The notes beneath the pieces are model-generated. The model did not search any database, was not told where the DNA came from, and worked only from the letters and a program-made list of their open reading frames with translations. Shown piece after piece: positions 51,692-60,407 of a DNA stretch of 64,000 nt (positions are counted from its first letter, which is position 1; each line of letters begins with the position of its first letter). The DNA comes from UBA5078 sp964538025. GTDB taxonomy: Bacteria > Pseudomonadota > Gammaproteobacteria > Pseudomonadales > Pseudohongiellaceae. Position numbers and translations under genes: made by a program. The stretch spans positions 90,482-154,481 of the forward strand of contig CAZICZ010000009.1 in NCBI GenBank assembly GCA_964538025.1, read 5' to 3'.

Positions 51692-51954
51692 AATCCGAGC
51701 AACTCTCCGCGGCGCCTTGGGGCAAGGTCGCACTGAACCTGTCACCCTCCGGCTGGCAGGATGACGTGCAAAAAAGGTAGGCAGTATACACGCCTATGCC
51801 GACGAGAAGAAAGTTTCACGGCCGGTGTATTCCTGCCATTCGGGGAGCGCCAACCTCCGAATGGCCGGCTTCGCTGTCTCGCTAAAGAAGGGACTTTCCG
51901 GGATAATAACGGCGCTCCAGCCATGTCCCTTTTGTCTCCGGAACTTCGATTGTT

Positions 51955-53517
51955 ATGAGTACACCCACATCCCAGCCAAAGAAAACCACGCTCCTGCTCA
52001 TCCTCGACGGATGGGGTTACCGGGAAGAAACCGACCATAACGCCATCAGTGCGGCCGCCACGCCGGTGTGGGATCGGTTGTGGCAGACCTGCCCGCATAC
52101 CCTGATCAAAACGTCCGGCACGGATGTCGGATTACCCCATGGGCAAATGGGCAACTCGGAAGTGGGGCATATGAATCTGGGCGCCGGGCGCGTGGTGTAC
52201 CAGAACCTCACCCGCATCGACAAAGCTATCGAAGACGGCACCTTCTTCCTGAACGAACCTCTGGTCGATGCTGTGGATAAAGCAGTGCTCATGGACAAGG
52301 CGGTCCACATCATGGGCTTGCTCTCCCCTGGTGGCATTCACAGCCACGAGGACCAAATTCTGGCGATGATCGATCTGGCCAGTCAGCGCGGGGCCGAGCG
52401 CATTTACCTGCATGCCTTCCTGGATGGACGCGATACTCCCCCTCGCAGCGCTCTTGCGTCATTGCAGAAGGCAGAAGCGGCCCTGCTCGCCACGGGATGC
52501 GGTCGCGTGGTGTCCATTATTGGCCGCTATTTCGCGATGGACCGGGACAATCGCTGGGATCGCGTGCAAACGGCATACGACCTGCTGATGGGGGGCCAGG
52601 CTGCATTCCGTGCTGCCACGGTGGAAGCGGCACTCGAGGCGGCCTACGCCCGGGGTGAAGACGACGAATTTGTCAAAGCCACCGTCGTGGCTGCCGAGGG
52701 CGAACCCGCCATTCATATCGAGGACGGGGACACCCTGATCTACATGAATTTCCGCTCGGACAGGGCCCGTCAACTGACTCGTGCCATTTCCGATGATGCG
52801 TTCAATGGCTTCGAGCGACGATTCCGCCGCACGCTGGGTGATTTTGTCACCCTGACCGAATATGCCGAGGATATCCCCGTGCTGTGCGCCTACCCGCCAC
52901 AGACGATGGACAATGTGTTGGGGGAGTATCTGGCCCAACACCGCAAGACCCAGTTGCGGATTGCAGAAACTGAAAAATACGCACACGTCACCTTCTTCTT
53001 CAGTGGAGGCAAGGAAACTCCGTTTGAGGGCGAAACCCGCATCCTCGTCCCCTCTCCGCAGGTTGCCACCTACGACCTGAAACCCGAAATGAGCGCGTTC
53101 GAAGTGACGGACAAACTTGTCGAGGCCATCCGTTCCGGCACCTACGATGCCATCATCTGCAATTATGCCAATGGCGACATGGTCGGCCATACGGGAAGTT
53201 TTGAGGCCGCCGTGAAAGCAGTCGAAGTGCTCGACACCTGCCTCGGCCGCCTCGAAGAGGCGATTCGCGACACGGGTGGTCAGTGCCTGATTACAGCGGA
53301 TCACGGCAATGTGGAGCAAATGGTGGACCCGGAATCGGGACAGGCCATGACCTCTCACACCAGTGGCCCGGTCCCGCTGGTCTATATTGGACAGGCGGGC
53401 TGGGAATTCCAGCACGCAGGCAGTCTTTGCGACATCGCGCCCACCATGCTTCGCCTGATGAAGATGCCGGTGCCCGCCGAAATGACTGGCTCCCCCCTCA
53501 TGACACATCATGGCTGA
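51955..53517 (+). CDS. gpmI: 2,3-bisphosphoglycerate-independent phosphoglycerate mutase
   Basis: 520 residues. Interconverts 3- and 2-phosphoglycerate using two Mn ions. LLILDGWGYRE holds the first metal Asp, GQMGNSEVGHMNLG the phospho-Ser, then FLDGRDTPPRSA, FRSDRARQLT, and the second metal cluster in NYANGDMVGHTG and TADHGNVEQM. Its end overlaps the EnvC-like gene by 8 bases. Confidence 0.98.
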   Translation: MSTPTSQPKKTTLLLILDGWGYREETDHNAISAAATPVWDRLWQTCPHTLIKTSGTDVGLPHGQMGNSEVGHMNLGAGRVVYQNLTRIDKAIEDGTFFLNEPLVDAVDKAVLMDKAVHIMGLLSPGGIHSHEDQILAMIDLASQRGAERIYLHAFLDGRDTPPRSALASLQKAEAALLATGCGRVVSIIGRYFAMDRDNRWDRVQTAYDLLMGGQAAFRAATVEAALEAAYARGEDDEFVKATVVAAEGEPAIHIEDGDTLIYMNFRSDRARQLTRAISDDAFNGFERRFRRTLGDFVTLTEYAEDIPVLCAYPPQTMDNVLGEYLAQHRKTQLRIAETEKYAHVTFFFSGGKETPFEGETRILVPSPQVATYDLKPEMSAFEVTDKLVEAIRSGTYDAIICNYANGDMVGHTGSFEAAVKAVEVLDTCLGRLEEAIRDTGGQCLITADHGNVEQMVDPESGQAMTSHTSGPVPLVYIGQAGWEFQHAGSLCDIAPTMLRLMKMPVPAEMTGSPLMTHHG

Positions 53518-54694
53518 GTTCACGCACACTCCCCGCCCGTGTCGTCGCTTCTCTTTACGGAGAGCGCGCTGGGCGACTGTGCTCGTGATTCTGCTGGCCC
53601 GGGATGGGTTCGCCCAGGAACCCCTGCCGGAGGAGCAGCTGGAAACCGTCAACGCCGCCATTGCCAGTATTGAGGACTGGCTGAACGACGCCTCTCAGAA
53701 CCGCGGCGCGCTGGAGCGGGAGCTGCGCAGCGCGAGCCAGCGCCTTGATGCCACCCGGTCCGCTGTGGCCGCAAGCCGCGTCGAGATTCAGTCCGTGACC
53801 GCCTCGTTTGCACAACTCGACGCCGAACGTATCACGCTCGAACAGGCGCAGGACGAACAGCAGGCGCTCGCCGCGGCGGCTGTCACCGCCAGTTATCTCT
53901 CGGGCCAGGAGCCCTACCTGAAATTGCTCCTGAACCAGCAGGACCCGACACTGGGCTCCCGGATGCTCACCTATTACAGGGATTACAATGCCGCCCGTCT
54001 GGCAAAAATTGAGGCCTTTCGCGACACCCTGACCCAGCTGGAATCGACACGGGCCGACATTGCAGCCGCCCGCGAATCCCTGGACAGCCAGCAACACACA
54101 CTCGAAGCCCAGCTGGCGACACTTGCCACAGAACAGGCCGAGCGAGAAGCGCTCCTGCTGGCCCTGAATAAGGACATTGCCTCACGCAGCACCGAGCTCG
54201 ACCAGCTGACCGCCGATCGACAGCATCTGGAGGCCCTGCTGGAACAAATCCAGACTGCCATTATCGCCATTCCCGCACCCGATCAACTGACCCCCTTTGC
54301 ACAGGCACGCGGCACCTTGCCCTGGCCCGTGGAAGGCAGGCCTCTGAACCGCTTCGGCGAAACCTACAGCGATGGCAACCTGCACCGGCAGGGTGTGGTG
54401 CTGCAGGCCGAGCGAGGGTCCCCGGTGAGAGCGATCCACCCGGGTCGGGTCGTGTTTTCCGATTGGCTCCGAGGCTCGGGGCTGCTGGTCGTCGTGGATC
54501 ACGGCGATGGCTACCTCAGCCTGTATGCCAATAATCAAAGTCTGGTGAAACAAAAAGGCGACTGGGTGAATCGTGCCGAAGCGCTGGCAACCGCGGGCGA
54601 GAACGGCGGCGCCGAGCAGCCGGGAATTTATTTTGAGATACGGCACAACGGGCAGGCGCAGGACCCTGCCCAGTGGTGTGTCTCGCCCTCCTAA
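53510..54694 (+). CDS. envC: EnvC-like murein hydrolase activator
   Basis: 394 residues. A signal segment (about 19-36, cleavage near FAQ), a long Gln/Ala/Glu-rich coiled coil (about 40-265), and a C-terminal LytM domain. The LytM site looks degenerate: DHGDGYLSLYANNQ lacks the second His that metal-binding LytM enzymes keep, as in EnvC. Such proteins activate AmiA/AmiB amidases at the septum rather than cutting themselves. It follows gpmI with overlapping frames. Confidence 0.9.
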   Translation: MAEFTHTPRPCRRFSLRRARWATVLVILLARDGFAQEPLPEEQLETVNAAIASIEDWLNDASQNRGALERELRSASQRLDATRSAVAASRVEIQSVTASFAQLDAERITLEQAQDEQQALAAAAVTASYLSGQEPYLKLLLNQQDPTLGSRMLTYYRDYNAARLAKIEAFRDTLTQLESTRADIAAARESLDSQQHTLEAQLATLATEQAEREALLLALNKDIASRSTELDQLTADRQHLEALLEQIQTAIIAIPAPDQLTPFAQARGTLPWPVEGRPLNRFGETYSDGNLHRQGVVLQAERGSPVRAIHPGRVVFSDWLRGSGLLVVVDHGDGYLSLYANNQSLVKQKGDWVNRAEALATAGENGGAEQPGIYFEIRHNGQAQDPAQWCVSPS

Positions 54695-54749
54695 TTTTCA
54701 GCGCGGCCCCTGTAGAGCCCGCTCCGTTGCATGCTATGCTCGCCGCATC

Positions 54750-54765
54750 GTCATGCCGGCATGAC
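54750..54765. promoter_or_regulatory. perfect 16-base palindrome upstream of ctpA
   Basis: GTCATGCCGGCATGAC reads the same on both strands. It lies 28 bases before the ctpA start. It may be an operator, a short repeated element or a methylation-like motif; this cannot be told from one copy. Confidence 0.35.
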
Positions 54766-54793
54766 CAGAATCACAACGCGTTCGGAGGTTCAG

Positions 54794-56140
54794 ATGCAAG
54801 CACCGTTTCAGAAGGCAATTCGCCAGGGCCTGTGCCTGAGCGCACTGGCATTAGGCGGTGTTTCCGTCAGCCATGCACAAGCCCCTGAAGCCGAAGCATT
54901 GCCCCTTCCCTTCGAGGAAGTGCGAATCTTTGCCGAAGCGCTGGACAATATTCGCAATTCCTATGTCCGCGATATCGATGACAAGACACTGCTGGAGTAC
55001 GCCATCAAGGGCATGCTCACCGGCCTCGATCCGCACTCCGCCTACCTCGCCGGAGAAGAATACGATTCGTTGCAGGAAACCACGCAGGGCCAATTCGGGG
55101 GGCTCGGCATTGAAATCGGGGAGCAGGACGGCTACATCAAGATCATCACGCCCATCGACGATTCCCCCGCACAGCGCGCCGGCATCCTGCCGGGCGACCT
55201 GATCATCGAGATCGATGGCAAGCCCCTGCGCGACATGCTGATCAACGATGCCGTCAACATGATGCGCGGCGAAGTGGGCACCACGATCGACATTGGCGTC
55301 ATGCGTGAAGGCGAACCCGAGCCTCTCAAATTTACCCTGACCCGCGACATCATCGCCGTTGCCAGTGTGCGCCACCGTGAGCTGGAGCCCGGATACGCCT
55401 ACCTGCGCATCTCCCAGTTCAAGGTCAACACCGGCAAGGAAGTGCGCGATGCGCTTGCCGAAATCCGCGACGCCACGCCCGATCTCAAAGGCATGGTGCT
55501 GGACCTGCGCAACAATCCCGGTGGCATCCTTCAGGCCTCTGTTGAAGTGGTCGATGCCTTCATAACGGAAGGCAAGATCGTCTACACCCAGGGCCGCAAC
55601 AACGAAACCGAGATGGAGTTTTTTGCTGACGCGCTCGATCAGAGCGGAGGCGTCCCCTTGGTCGTTCTCATCAATGCCGGCACGGCCTCCGCCGCCGAAA
55701 TCGTCTCCGGCGCCCTGCAGGATCATGGACGGGCCGTCATCATGGGCACCCGCAGTTTCGGCAAAGGGTCTGTGCAAAGTGTGATTCCGATTGCCGAGAA
55801 CAAGGCCATCAAGCTCACCACATCCCTGTACTTCACGCCCGAGGGCCGCTCCATCCAGGCTCAGGGCATTGTGCCTGACATCGAGGTCGAAGAGGCCTTG
55901 GTCACCCGCGCCACCGGTCGGGAGAGCTATACGGAAGTTGATCTTGAAGGGCATTTGCGCAATGGCAACGATCTGGACGATGTCGTGCGTGAACCCAGTG
56001 TCAGTGCAGAGCAGGTGGTGGTGAACGACTATCAGCTTCAGGAGGCGCTGACCCTGTTGCGCGGACTCAACATTCTGGATTCCGCGCGCAGCCGAAAAGC
56101 CACCAGCCTTTCCCCGCGCACCGAAGCAAGCGCCCCCTGA
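54794..56140 (+). CDS. ctpA: carboxy-terminal processing protease (S41)
   Basis: 448 residues, from ATG 54794 behind GGAGG. Signal peptide (cleavage near SHA-QA), an N-terminal helical part, a PDZ domain (QFGGLGIEIGEQDGYIKIITPIDDSPAQRAGI), and an S41 core with the catalytic Ser in NAGTASAAEIVSGAL and Lys in FGKGSVQ. Periplasmic protease; homologues trim murein hydrolases and other proteins. In Pseudomonas it lies next to envC as here. Confidence 0.96.
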   Translation: MQAPFQKAIRQGLCLSALALGGVSVSHAQAPEAEALPLPFEEVRIFAEALDNIRNSYVRDIDDKTLLEYAIKGMLTGLDPHSAYLAGEEYDSLQETTQGQFGGLGIEIGEQDGYIKIITPIDDSPAQRAGILPGDLIIEIDGKPLRDMLINDAVNMMRGEVGTTIDIGVMREGEPEPLKFTLTRDIIAVASVRHRELEPGYAYLRISQFKVNTGKEVRDALAEIRDATPDLKGMVLDLRNNPGGILQASVEVVDAFITEGKIVYTQGRNNETEMEFFADALDQSGGVPLVVLINAGTASAAEIVSGALQDHGRAVIMGTRSFGKGSVQSVIPIAENKAIKLTTSLYFTPEGRSIQAQGIVPDIEVEEALVTRATGRESYTEVDLEGHLRNGNDLDDVVREPSVSAEQVVVNDYQLQEALTLLRGLNILDSARSRKATSLSPRTEASAP

Positions 56141-56164
56141 TCCCCGGCACGAGAGCGACACGCC

Positions 56165-57289
56165 GTGAAACCTGAAAACAACGGGCCATTTCCCTACACG
56201 CGGCAACAACCGCCGCGTGATCCGTTTCTGGAGGCGATTGCCCGCAATCCGCACCCCCTGATCATGGTGATGGTGGGCCTGGTGGGAATGCCACTGCTGC
56301 TGTGGTTGAGCGCGCCCGACTCCCCCGGCGCGCCGTCGTCACCTCTCCCCTCACCGGAAATTCAGATTCCCTCCCCGTCGCCAGGCGCAACCCCCTCGCT
56401 GGACCTGCGCCCGGCTCAGGCCGACGCTTCGCCCCCTCTTTCAGGCGCTCCGGATGGGGCAACACTGACAGCCGTTGTGCCCGCAGATGACACACCCCTT
56501 CAGGACGCGCTCCCGCTGGACACAGTGCCCGTTTCAGATGTCAGTGTGAACGAGCTATTGCCCGTGCAGGACGTGCCAGTCGCGCCTTCGCCTGCAGAAA
56601 ATGCGCGCCCCAGCATTGCCCTGATCATTGATGATATCGGCTATAGCGCGCCACTCGGCGAACGGGCGATTGCCCTGCCGGGTGCCGTCACCTACGCGGT
56701 GTTGCCCCACACACCTCACGGAGCCGAACTGGCAGAGCTCGGGTTTTCGCGTCACAAAGAAATCATGCTGCACGCGCCCATGAGCAATCAGGCCAATATG
56801 GCGCTGGGGCCGGGCGCTCTGACCAGCGCACTGAGCAAAGAGGAATTTGTCTCCACACTCAACGCCGCCATTGATGCGATTCCGCATGTCAGTGGCATCA
56901 ACAATCACATGGGCAGCGCGCTGACGGAACAGGAAGCCCCCATGCGCTGGGTGATGGAAATCATGGCGGAACGCGGGCTGTTTTTTGTGGACAGTAAAAC
57001 CACGGCCAACAGTGTGGCAGGGGCGATTGCCTCCGAGACGAATATCCCCACGGTCACTCGCAATGTGTTTCTCGACAATGTGCAATCACACGAGGATATT
57101 GACCGGGAGTTCAAAAGATTGCTGGAAATGGCAAAGGAGAGGGGAGTCGCGGTCGGTATTGGACACCCCTATCCCGAAACGCTTCTCTATCTGGAAACTG
57201 CCCTTCCCCTGCTGGCAGAAGAAGGAATCGATCTGATCAGTGCCTCGCAAATGATTGCGCGTCAGGCAGCGCTCAGAGACGCATTGTGA
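56165..57289 (+). CDS. divergent polysaccharide deacetylase family protein
   Basis: 374 residues, starting at GTG 56165. An N-terminal membrane anchor (about 37-57) is followed by a long Pro/Ser/Ala linker (about 60-135) and a DUF610 domain: IALIIDDIGYSAPLGERAI, EIMLHAPMSNQ, GINNHMGSALT, MEIMAERGLFFVDSKTTANS and GIGHPYPETLLYL. The His/Asp pattern resembles NodB-type deacetylases but activity is unproven. It ends overlapping hisF by 17 bases. It is conserved after ctpA in Pseudomonas. Confidence 0.93.
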   Translation: MKPENNGPFPYTRQQPPRDPFLEAIARNPHPLIMVMVGLVGMPLLLWLSAPDSPGAPSSPLPSPEIQIPSPSPGATPSLDLRPAQADASPPLSGAPDGATLTAVVPADDTPLQDALPLDTVPVSDVSVNELLPVQDVPVAPSPAENARPSIALIIDDIGYSAPLGERAIALPGAVTYAVLPHTPHGAELAELGFSRHKEIMLHAPMSNQANMALGPGALTSALSKEEFVSTLNAAIDAIPHVSGINNHMGSALTEQEAPMRWVMEIMAERGLFFVDSKTTANSVAGAIASETNIPTVTRNVFLDNVQSHEDIDREFKRLLEMAKERGVAVGIGHPYPETLLYLETALPLLAEEGIDLISASQMIARQAALRDAL

Positions 57290-58046
57290 TGCCCTTGCCG
57301 GCCATATACTGCTTGGCCTCCTGAATGCTGTATTCCCCGAAGTGAAAAATACTGGCGGCCAGCACAGCGTCAGCATGCCCTTCGATCACGCCATCCACCA
57401 GGTGCTGCAGATTGCCAACCCCTCCTGAGGCGATAATCGGTACCGAGACACTGTCACTGATGGCACGATTGAGCCCGAGATCGAAACCGATCTTCGTGCC
57501 ATCCCGATCCATGCTGGTCAGCAGAATCTCGCCGGCGCCGTAGGCCACCATGCGCTTTGCCCATTCGATTGCGTCGATGCCGGTAGGCTTGCGCCCCCCA
57601 TGGGTAAAAATTTCCCAGCGATCCGGCATACCTTCCTCACTGACCTTCTTGGCATCCATCGCCACAACGATGCATTGGGAGCCAAATCGCGCAGCCGCTT
57701 CCCTCACAAATTCGGGTGTGAAGACGGCCGCAGTATTGATGGACACTTTGTCTGCACCGGCATTGAGCATGGTGCGAATGTCCTCCAGTGTCCGAATGCC
57801 TCCGCCGACGGTCAGCGGAATGAACACCTGGCCGGCAATCGCCTCTACGGTGTGCACCGTGGTGTCGCGTCCTTCGTGACTCGCGGTGATGTCCAGAAAG
57901 GTTATTTCGTCGGCGCCGGCATCGCTGTAGCGTTTCGAAATTTCCACTGGATCGCCCGCATCGCGGATATCCAGAAACTTGACGCCTTTGACGACGCGCC
58001 CCTTGTCACAGTCAAGGCAGGGAATAATGCGTTTTGCCAGTGCCAT
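57273..58046 (-). CDS. hisF: imidazole glycerol phosphate synthase cyclase subunit HisF
   Basis: 257 residues, TIM barrel. The active-site Asp residues are in IIPCLDCDKGRVVKG and LTSMDRDGTKIGFDL. It joins ammonia from HisH to PRFAR, giving IGP and AICAR. Together with HisA, HisH and HisB it forms the minus-strand operon hisB-hisH-hisA-hisF. Confidence 0.98.
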   Translation of the reverse strand: MALAKRIIPCLDCDKGRVVKGVKFLDIRDAGDPVEISKRYSDAGADEITFLDITASHEGRDTTVHTVEAIAGQVFIPLTVGGGIRTLEDIRTMLNAGADKVSINTAAVFTPEFVREAAARFGSQCIVVAMDAKKVSEEGMPDRWEIFTHGGRKPTGIDAIEWAKRMVAYGAGEILLTSMDRDGTKIGFDLGLNRAISDSVSVPIIASGGVGNLQHLVDGVIEGHADAVLAASIFHFGEYSIQEAKQYMAGKGITMRL

Positions 58047-58049
58047 CTC

Positions 58050-58799
58050 TTACCTCCCGCTCTCGTCGCACACACGCTGCGCCTGTGCGAGATCCAGCGC
58101 CCCTTCGTAGATTGCGCGGCCGGTGATGGCCCCCATGATTCCCCCGCCGGTAGCGGTCTTTGCCACGGCTTTGAGCGCACGGATGTCCTCGAGACGACTG
58201 ACACCCCCGGAGGCTATCACCGGAATCGGGCTGGCCTCTGCGAGCGCGACCGTCGCGGGCACATTAACGCCCTGCATCATGCCGTCCCGTGCGATGTCGG
58301 TGTAAATAATGGCCTCGACACCGTCATCGGCAAATCGCTTTGCCAGATCGATGACATGCACGGTGGAAACCTCGGCCCAGCCGTCGGTGGCCACCATGCC
58401 GTCGGCAGCATCCAGCCCCACGATGACGCGCCCCGGGAATGCCCGGCAGGCCTCGCCCACAAACGCAGGCTCCTTGACCGCCTTGGTGCCGATAATGACG
58501 TAGCGTACGCCTGCGGAGAGATAGCGTTCGATGGTGGCCAGATCACGGATTCCGCCTCCAATCTGCAGCGGCAGCTGGGGATAGGCGCGGGCAATGGCCT
58601 GCACGACGTCCCCGTTGACCGGAGTGCCCGCGAATGCGCCGTTGAGATCCACCAGATGCAGGCGCCGCGCTCCCTGTGCCAACCAGTGGCCGGCGGTTTT
58701 CACGGGATCATCCGAGAAGACGGTGGAGTCTTCCATGCGCCCCTGTTTGAGCCGCACACACTGTCCGTCTTTGAGATCAATCGCGGGAATTACCAACAT
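58050..58799 (-). CDS. hisA: phosphoribosylformimino-5-aminoimidazole carboxamide ribotide isomerase HisA
   Basis: 249 residues, TIM barrel related to HisF. IPAIDLKDGQCVRLKQG with the catalytic Asp, LQIGGGIRDLATIERYL, and TDIARDGMMQGVN with the second Asp. Makes PRFAR for HisF/HisH. It lies 3 bases upstream of hisF. Confidence 0.98.
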   Translation of the reverse strand: MLVIPAIDLKDGQCVRLKQGRMEDSTVFSDDPVKTAGHWLAQGARRLHLVDLNGAFAGTPVNGDVVQAIARAYPQLPLQIGGGIRDLATIERYLSAGVRYVIIGTKAVKEPAFVGEACRAFPGRVIVGLDAADGMVATDGWAEVSTVHVIDLAKRFADDGVEAIIYTDIARDGMMQGVNVPATVALAEASPIPVIASGGVSRLEDIRALKAVAKTATGGGIMGAITGRAIYEGALDLAQAQRVCDESGR

Positions 58800-58830
58800 G
58801 TCAGAATCCTATGTAAACGTGTTTCGTCGC

Positions 58831-59502
58831 TCAGGCGTCGCCATTCCAGCGTAAGAAATTGCGCAGCAGCTGCAAGCCACCATGTTGGCTTTTTTCAGGA
58901 TGAAACTGCACGGCGAAAATATTGCCTTTGTTCAGGGCAGCGGTGAAATCCACCCCATAATGCGTCAGTCCTGACGCTTTCTCCTGCTCCGCGAGCGCAA
59001 TGTAGTAACTGTGGACGAAATAAAATCGCGTGTTATCCGGAATGTCTTTCCACAGCGGGTGGTGATCGGTCTGCTTGACGAGGTTCCACCCCATGTGCGG
59101 CACCTTGAGGGTTTCGCCGTCTTCTTCCATCAAAATGGATGCACCCGTGTTCGCAACATGGGCATTTGCAAAACGTTTGACCTGCCCCTTCACGATTCCG
59201 AGGCAGTCCACACCACCGTTTTCTTCGCTACGCTCCATCAGGGCTTGCATGCCCACACAGATGGCGAGCAGGGGTTTATTGCGCATCACGTCTGCGACGA
59301 TCTCATCGATTCCAAGACGTCGTATCTCTGCCATGCAATCGCGAATCGCACCCACGCCGGGAAAGATGACGCGATCCGCCTCGCGAATTGTCCGGGCATC
59401 GCTGGTGACACTTACCGTGAGATTCTCTCCGACAAATTCCAAGGCTTTGGCTACGGAATGAAGATTTCCCATCCCATAGTCAATGACGGCTACTTTATTC
59501 AT
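58831..59502 (-). CDS. hisH: imidazole glycerol phosphate synthase glutaminase subunit HisH
   Basis: 223 residues, from ATG 59502 (MNKVAVIDYGMGNLHSVAKA). Class I glutaminase with the Cys in LLAICVGMQAL, HMGWNLV, and His/Glu in AVQFHPEKSQ. It feeds ammonia to HisF. Confidence 0.97.
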   Translation of the reverse strand: MNKVAVIDYGMGNLHSVAKALEFVGENLTVSVTSDARTIREADRVIFPGVGAIRDCMAEIRRLGIDEIVADVMRNKPLLAICVGMQALMERSEENGGVDCLGIVKGQVKRFANAHVANTGASILMEEDGETLKVPHMGWNLVKQTDHHPLWKDIPDNTRFYFVHSYYIALAEQEKASGLTHYGVDFTAALNKGNIFAVQFHPEKSQHGGLQLLRNFLRWNGDA

Positions 59503-59536
59503 AGTGCTAACCTGCGAGTGAACACACCGGACGTGC

Positions 59537-60127
59537 CTAGAGCGCGCCTTTGGTCGAGGGAATGACATCGCTGCAGCGCGGATCAATTTCGATCGCCATG
59601 CGCAGCGCACGCCCGAATGCCTTGAACACTGTCTCAATCTGATGATGGGAGTTCACCCCACGCAGATTGTCGATGTGCAGGGTCATGAGCGCGTGATTGA
59701 CAAATCCCTGAAAGAATTCGTGAAAAAGATCCACGTCAAAACCCCCGACGGCACCGCGCGTAAAGGGAATGTGGTACTCCAGACCCGGTCGGCCGGAAAA
59801 ATCGATCACCACGCGGGAAAGCGCTTCATCGAGCGGCACATAGGCATGACCGTAGCGGCGGATGCCCTTGCGGTCGAGCGCCTTGTTGAATGCCTGTCCA
59901 AGCGTGATACCCAGATCTTCCACCGTGTGGTGGGCGTCGATGTGGAGATCGCCCACCGCCTTGACGTGCAAATCAATCAACCCGTGACGGGCCACCTGAT
60001 CCAGCATGTGATCAAGAAACGGCAGCCCGGTATCCGCATGCAGCTCTCCGGTGCCGTTCAGATTCACGGTGACCGTGATCTGTGTTTCCTTGGTGTTTCG
60101 TTCAACTGTTGCTACGCGTGACGCCAT
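59537..60127 (-). CDS. hisB: imidazoleglycerol-phosphate dehydratase
   Basis: 196 residues, monofunctional (no histidinol phosphatase domain). Metal-binding motifs are DTGLPFLDHMLDQVARHG, DAHHTVEDLGITLGQA, FFQGFVNHALMTLHID and NSHHQIETVFKAFGRAL. First gene of hisB-hisH-hisA-hisF. Confidence 0.97.
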   Translation of the reverse strand: MASRVATVERNTKETQITVTVNLNGTGELHADTGLPFLDHMLDQVARHGLIDLHVKAVGDLHIDAHHTVEDLGITLGQAFNKALDRKGIRRYGHAYVPLDEALSRVVIDFSGRPGLEYHIPFTRGAVGGFDVDLFHEFFQGFVNHALMTLHIDNLRGVNSHHQIETVFKAFGRALRMAIEIDPRCSDVIPSTKGAL

Positions 60128-60186
60128 GCCTAATCCCCAGATGGACCTGTGCAGCGGCTGCAGATACCGCGGCTGACAGTGCGCGC

Positions 60187-60192
60187 ATTATA
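60187..60192 (-). promoter_or_regulatory. candidate -10 box of the hisBHAF operon
   Basis: Perfect TATAAT on the minus strand, 60 bases upstream of hisB. TTCAAA lies 16 bases further upstream as a partial -35. Confidence 0.5.
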
Positions 60193-60407
60193 CGGACACC
60201 CTCCGGGCTTTGAAAGCGATGATCACGGTCGTCGGCTCGCCTGAGTCACCGCTAATACCGTGATTTCTCCAGCATTTCAGCGATTTTGCCATGTGCCAGT
60301 CATCGGCTTTGAGGTACACTCGCACCACGACTCACCCTTGGAAAGCTGCAGGCAAGGCACGCGTCGCCACGGCGCTGCAGCGGCAATGGAATCTCATCGG
60401 CACCCCC

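Noticed and set aside
54851..56254. 467-codon minus-strand frame
   Set aside because: Antisense to ctpA, which has complete S41 and PDZ motifs.
57600..58946. 448-codon plus-strand frame
   Set aside because: Antisense to hisF and hisA, both certain.
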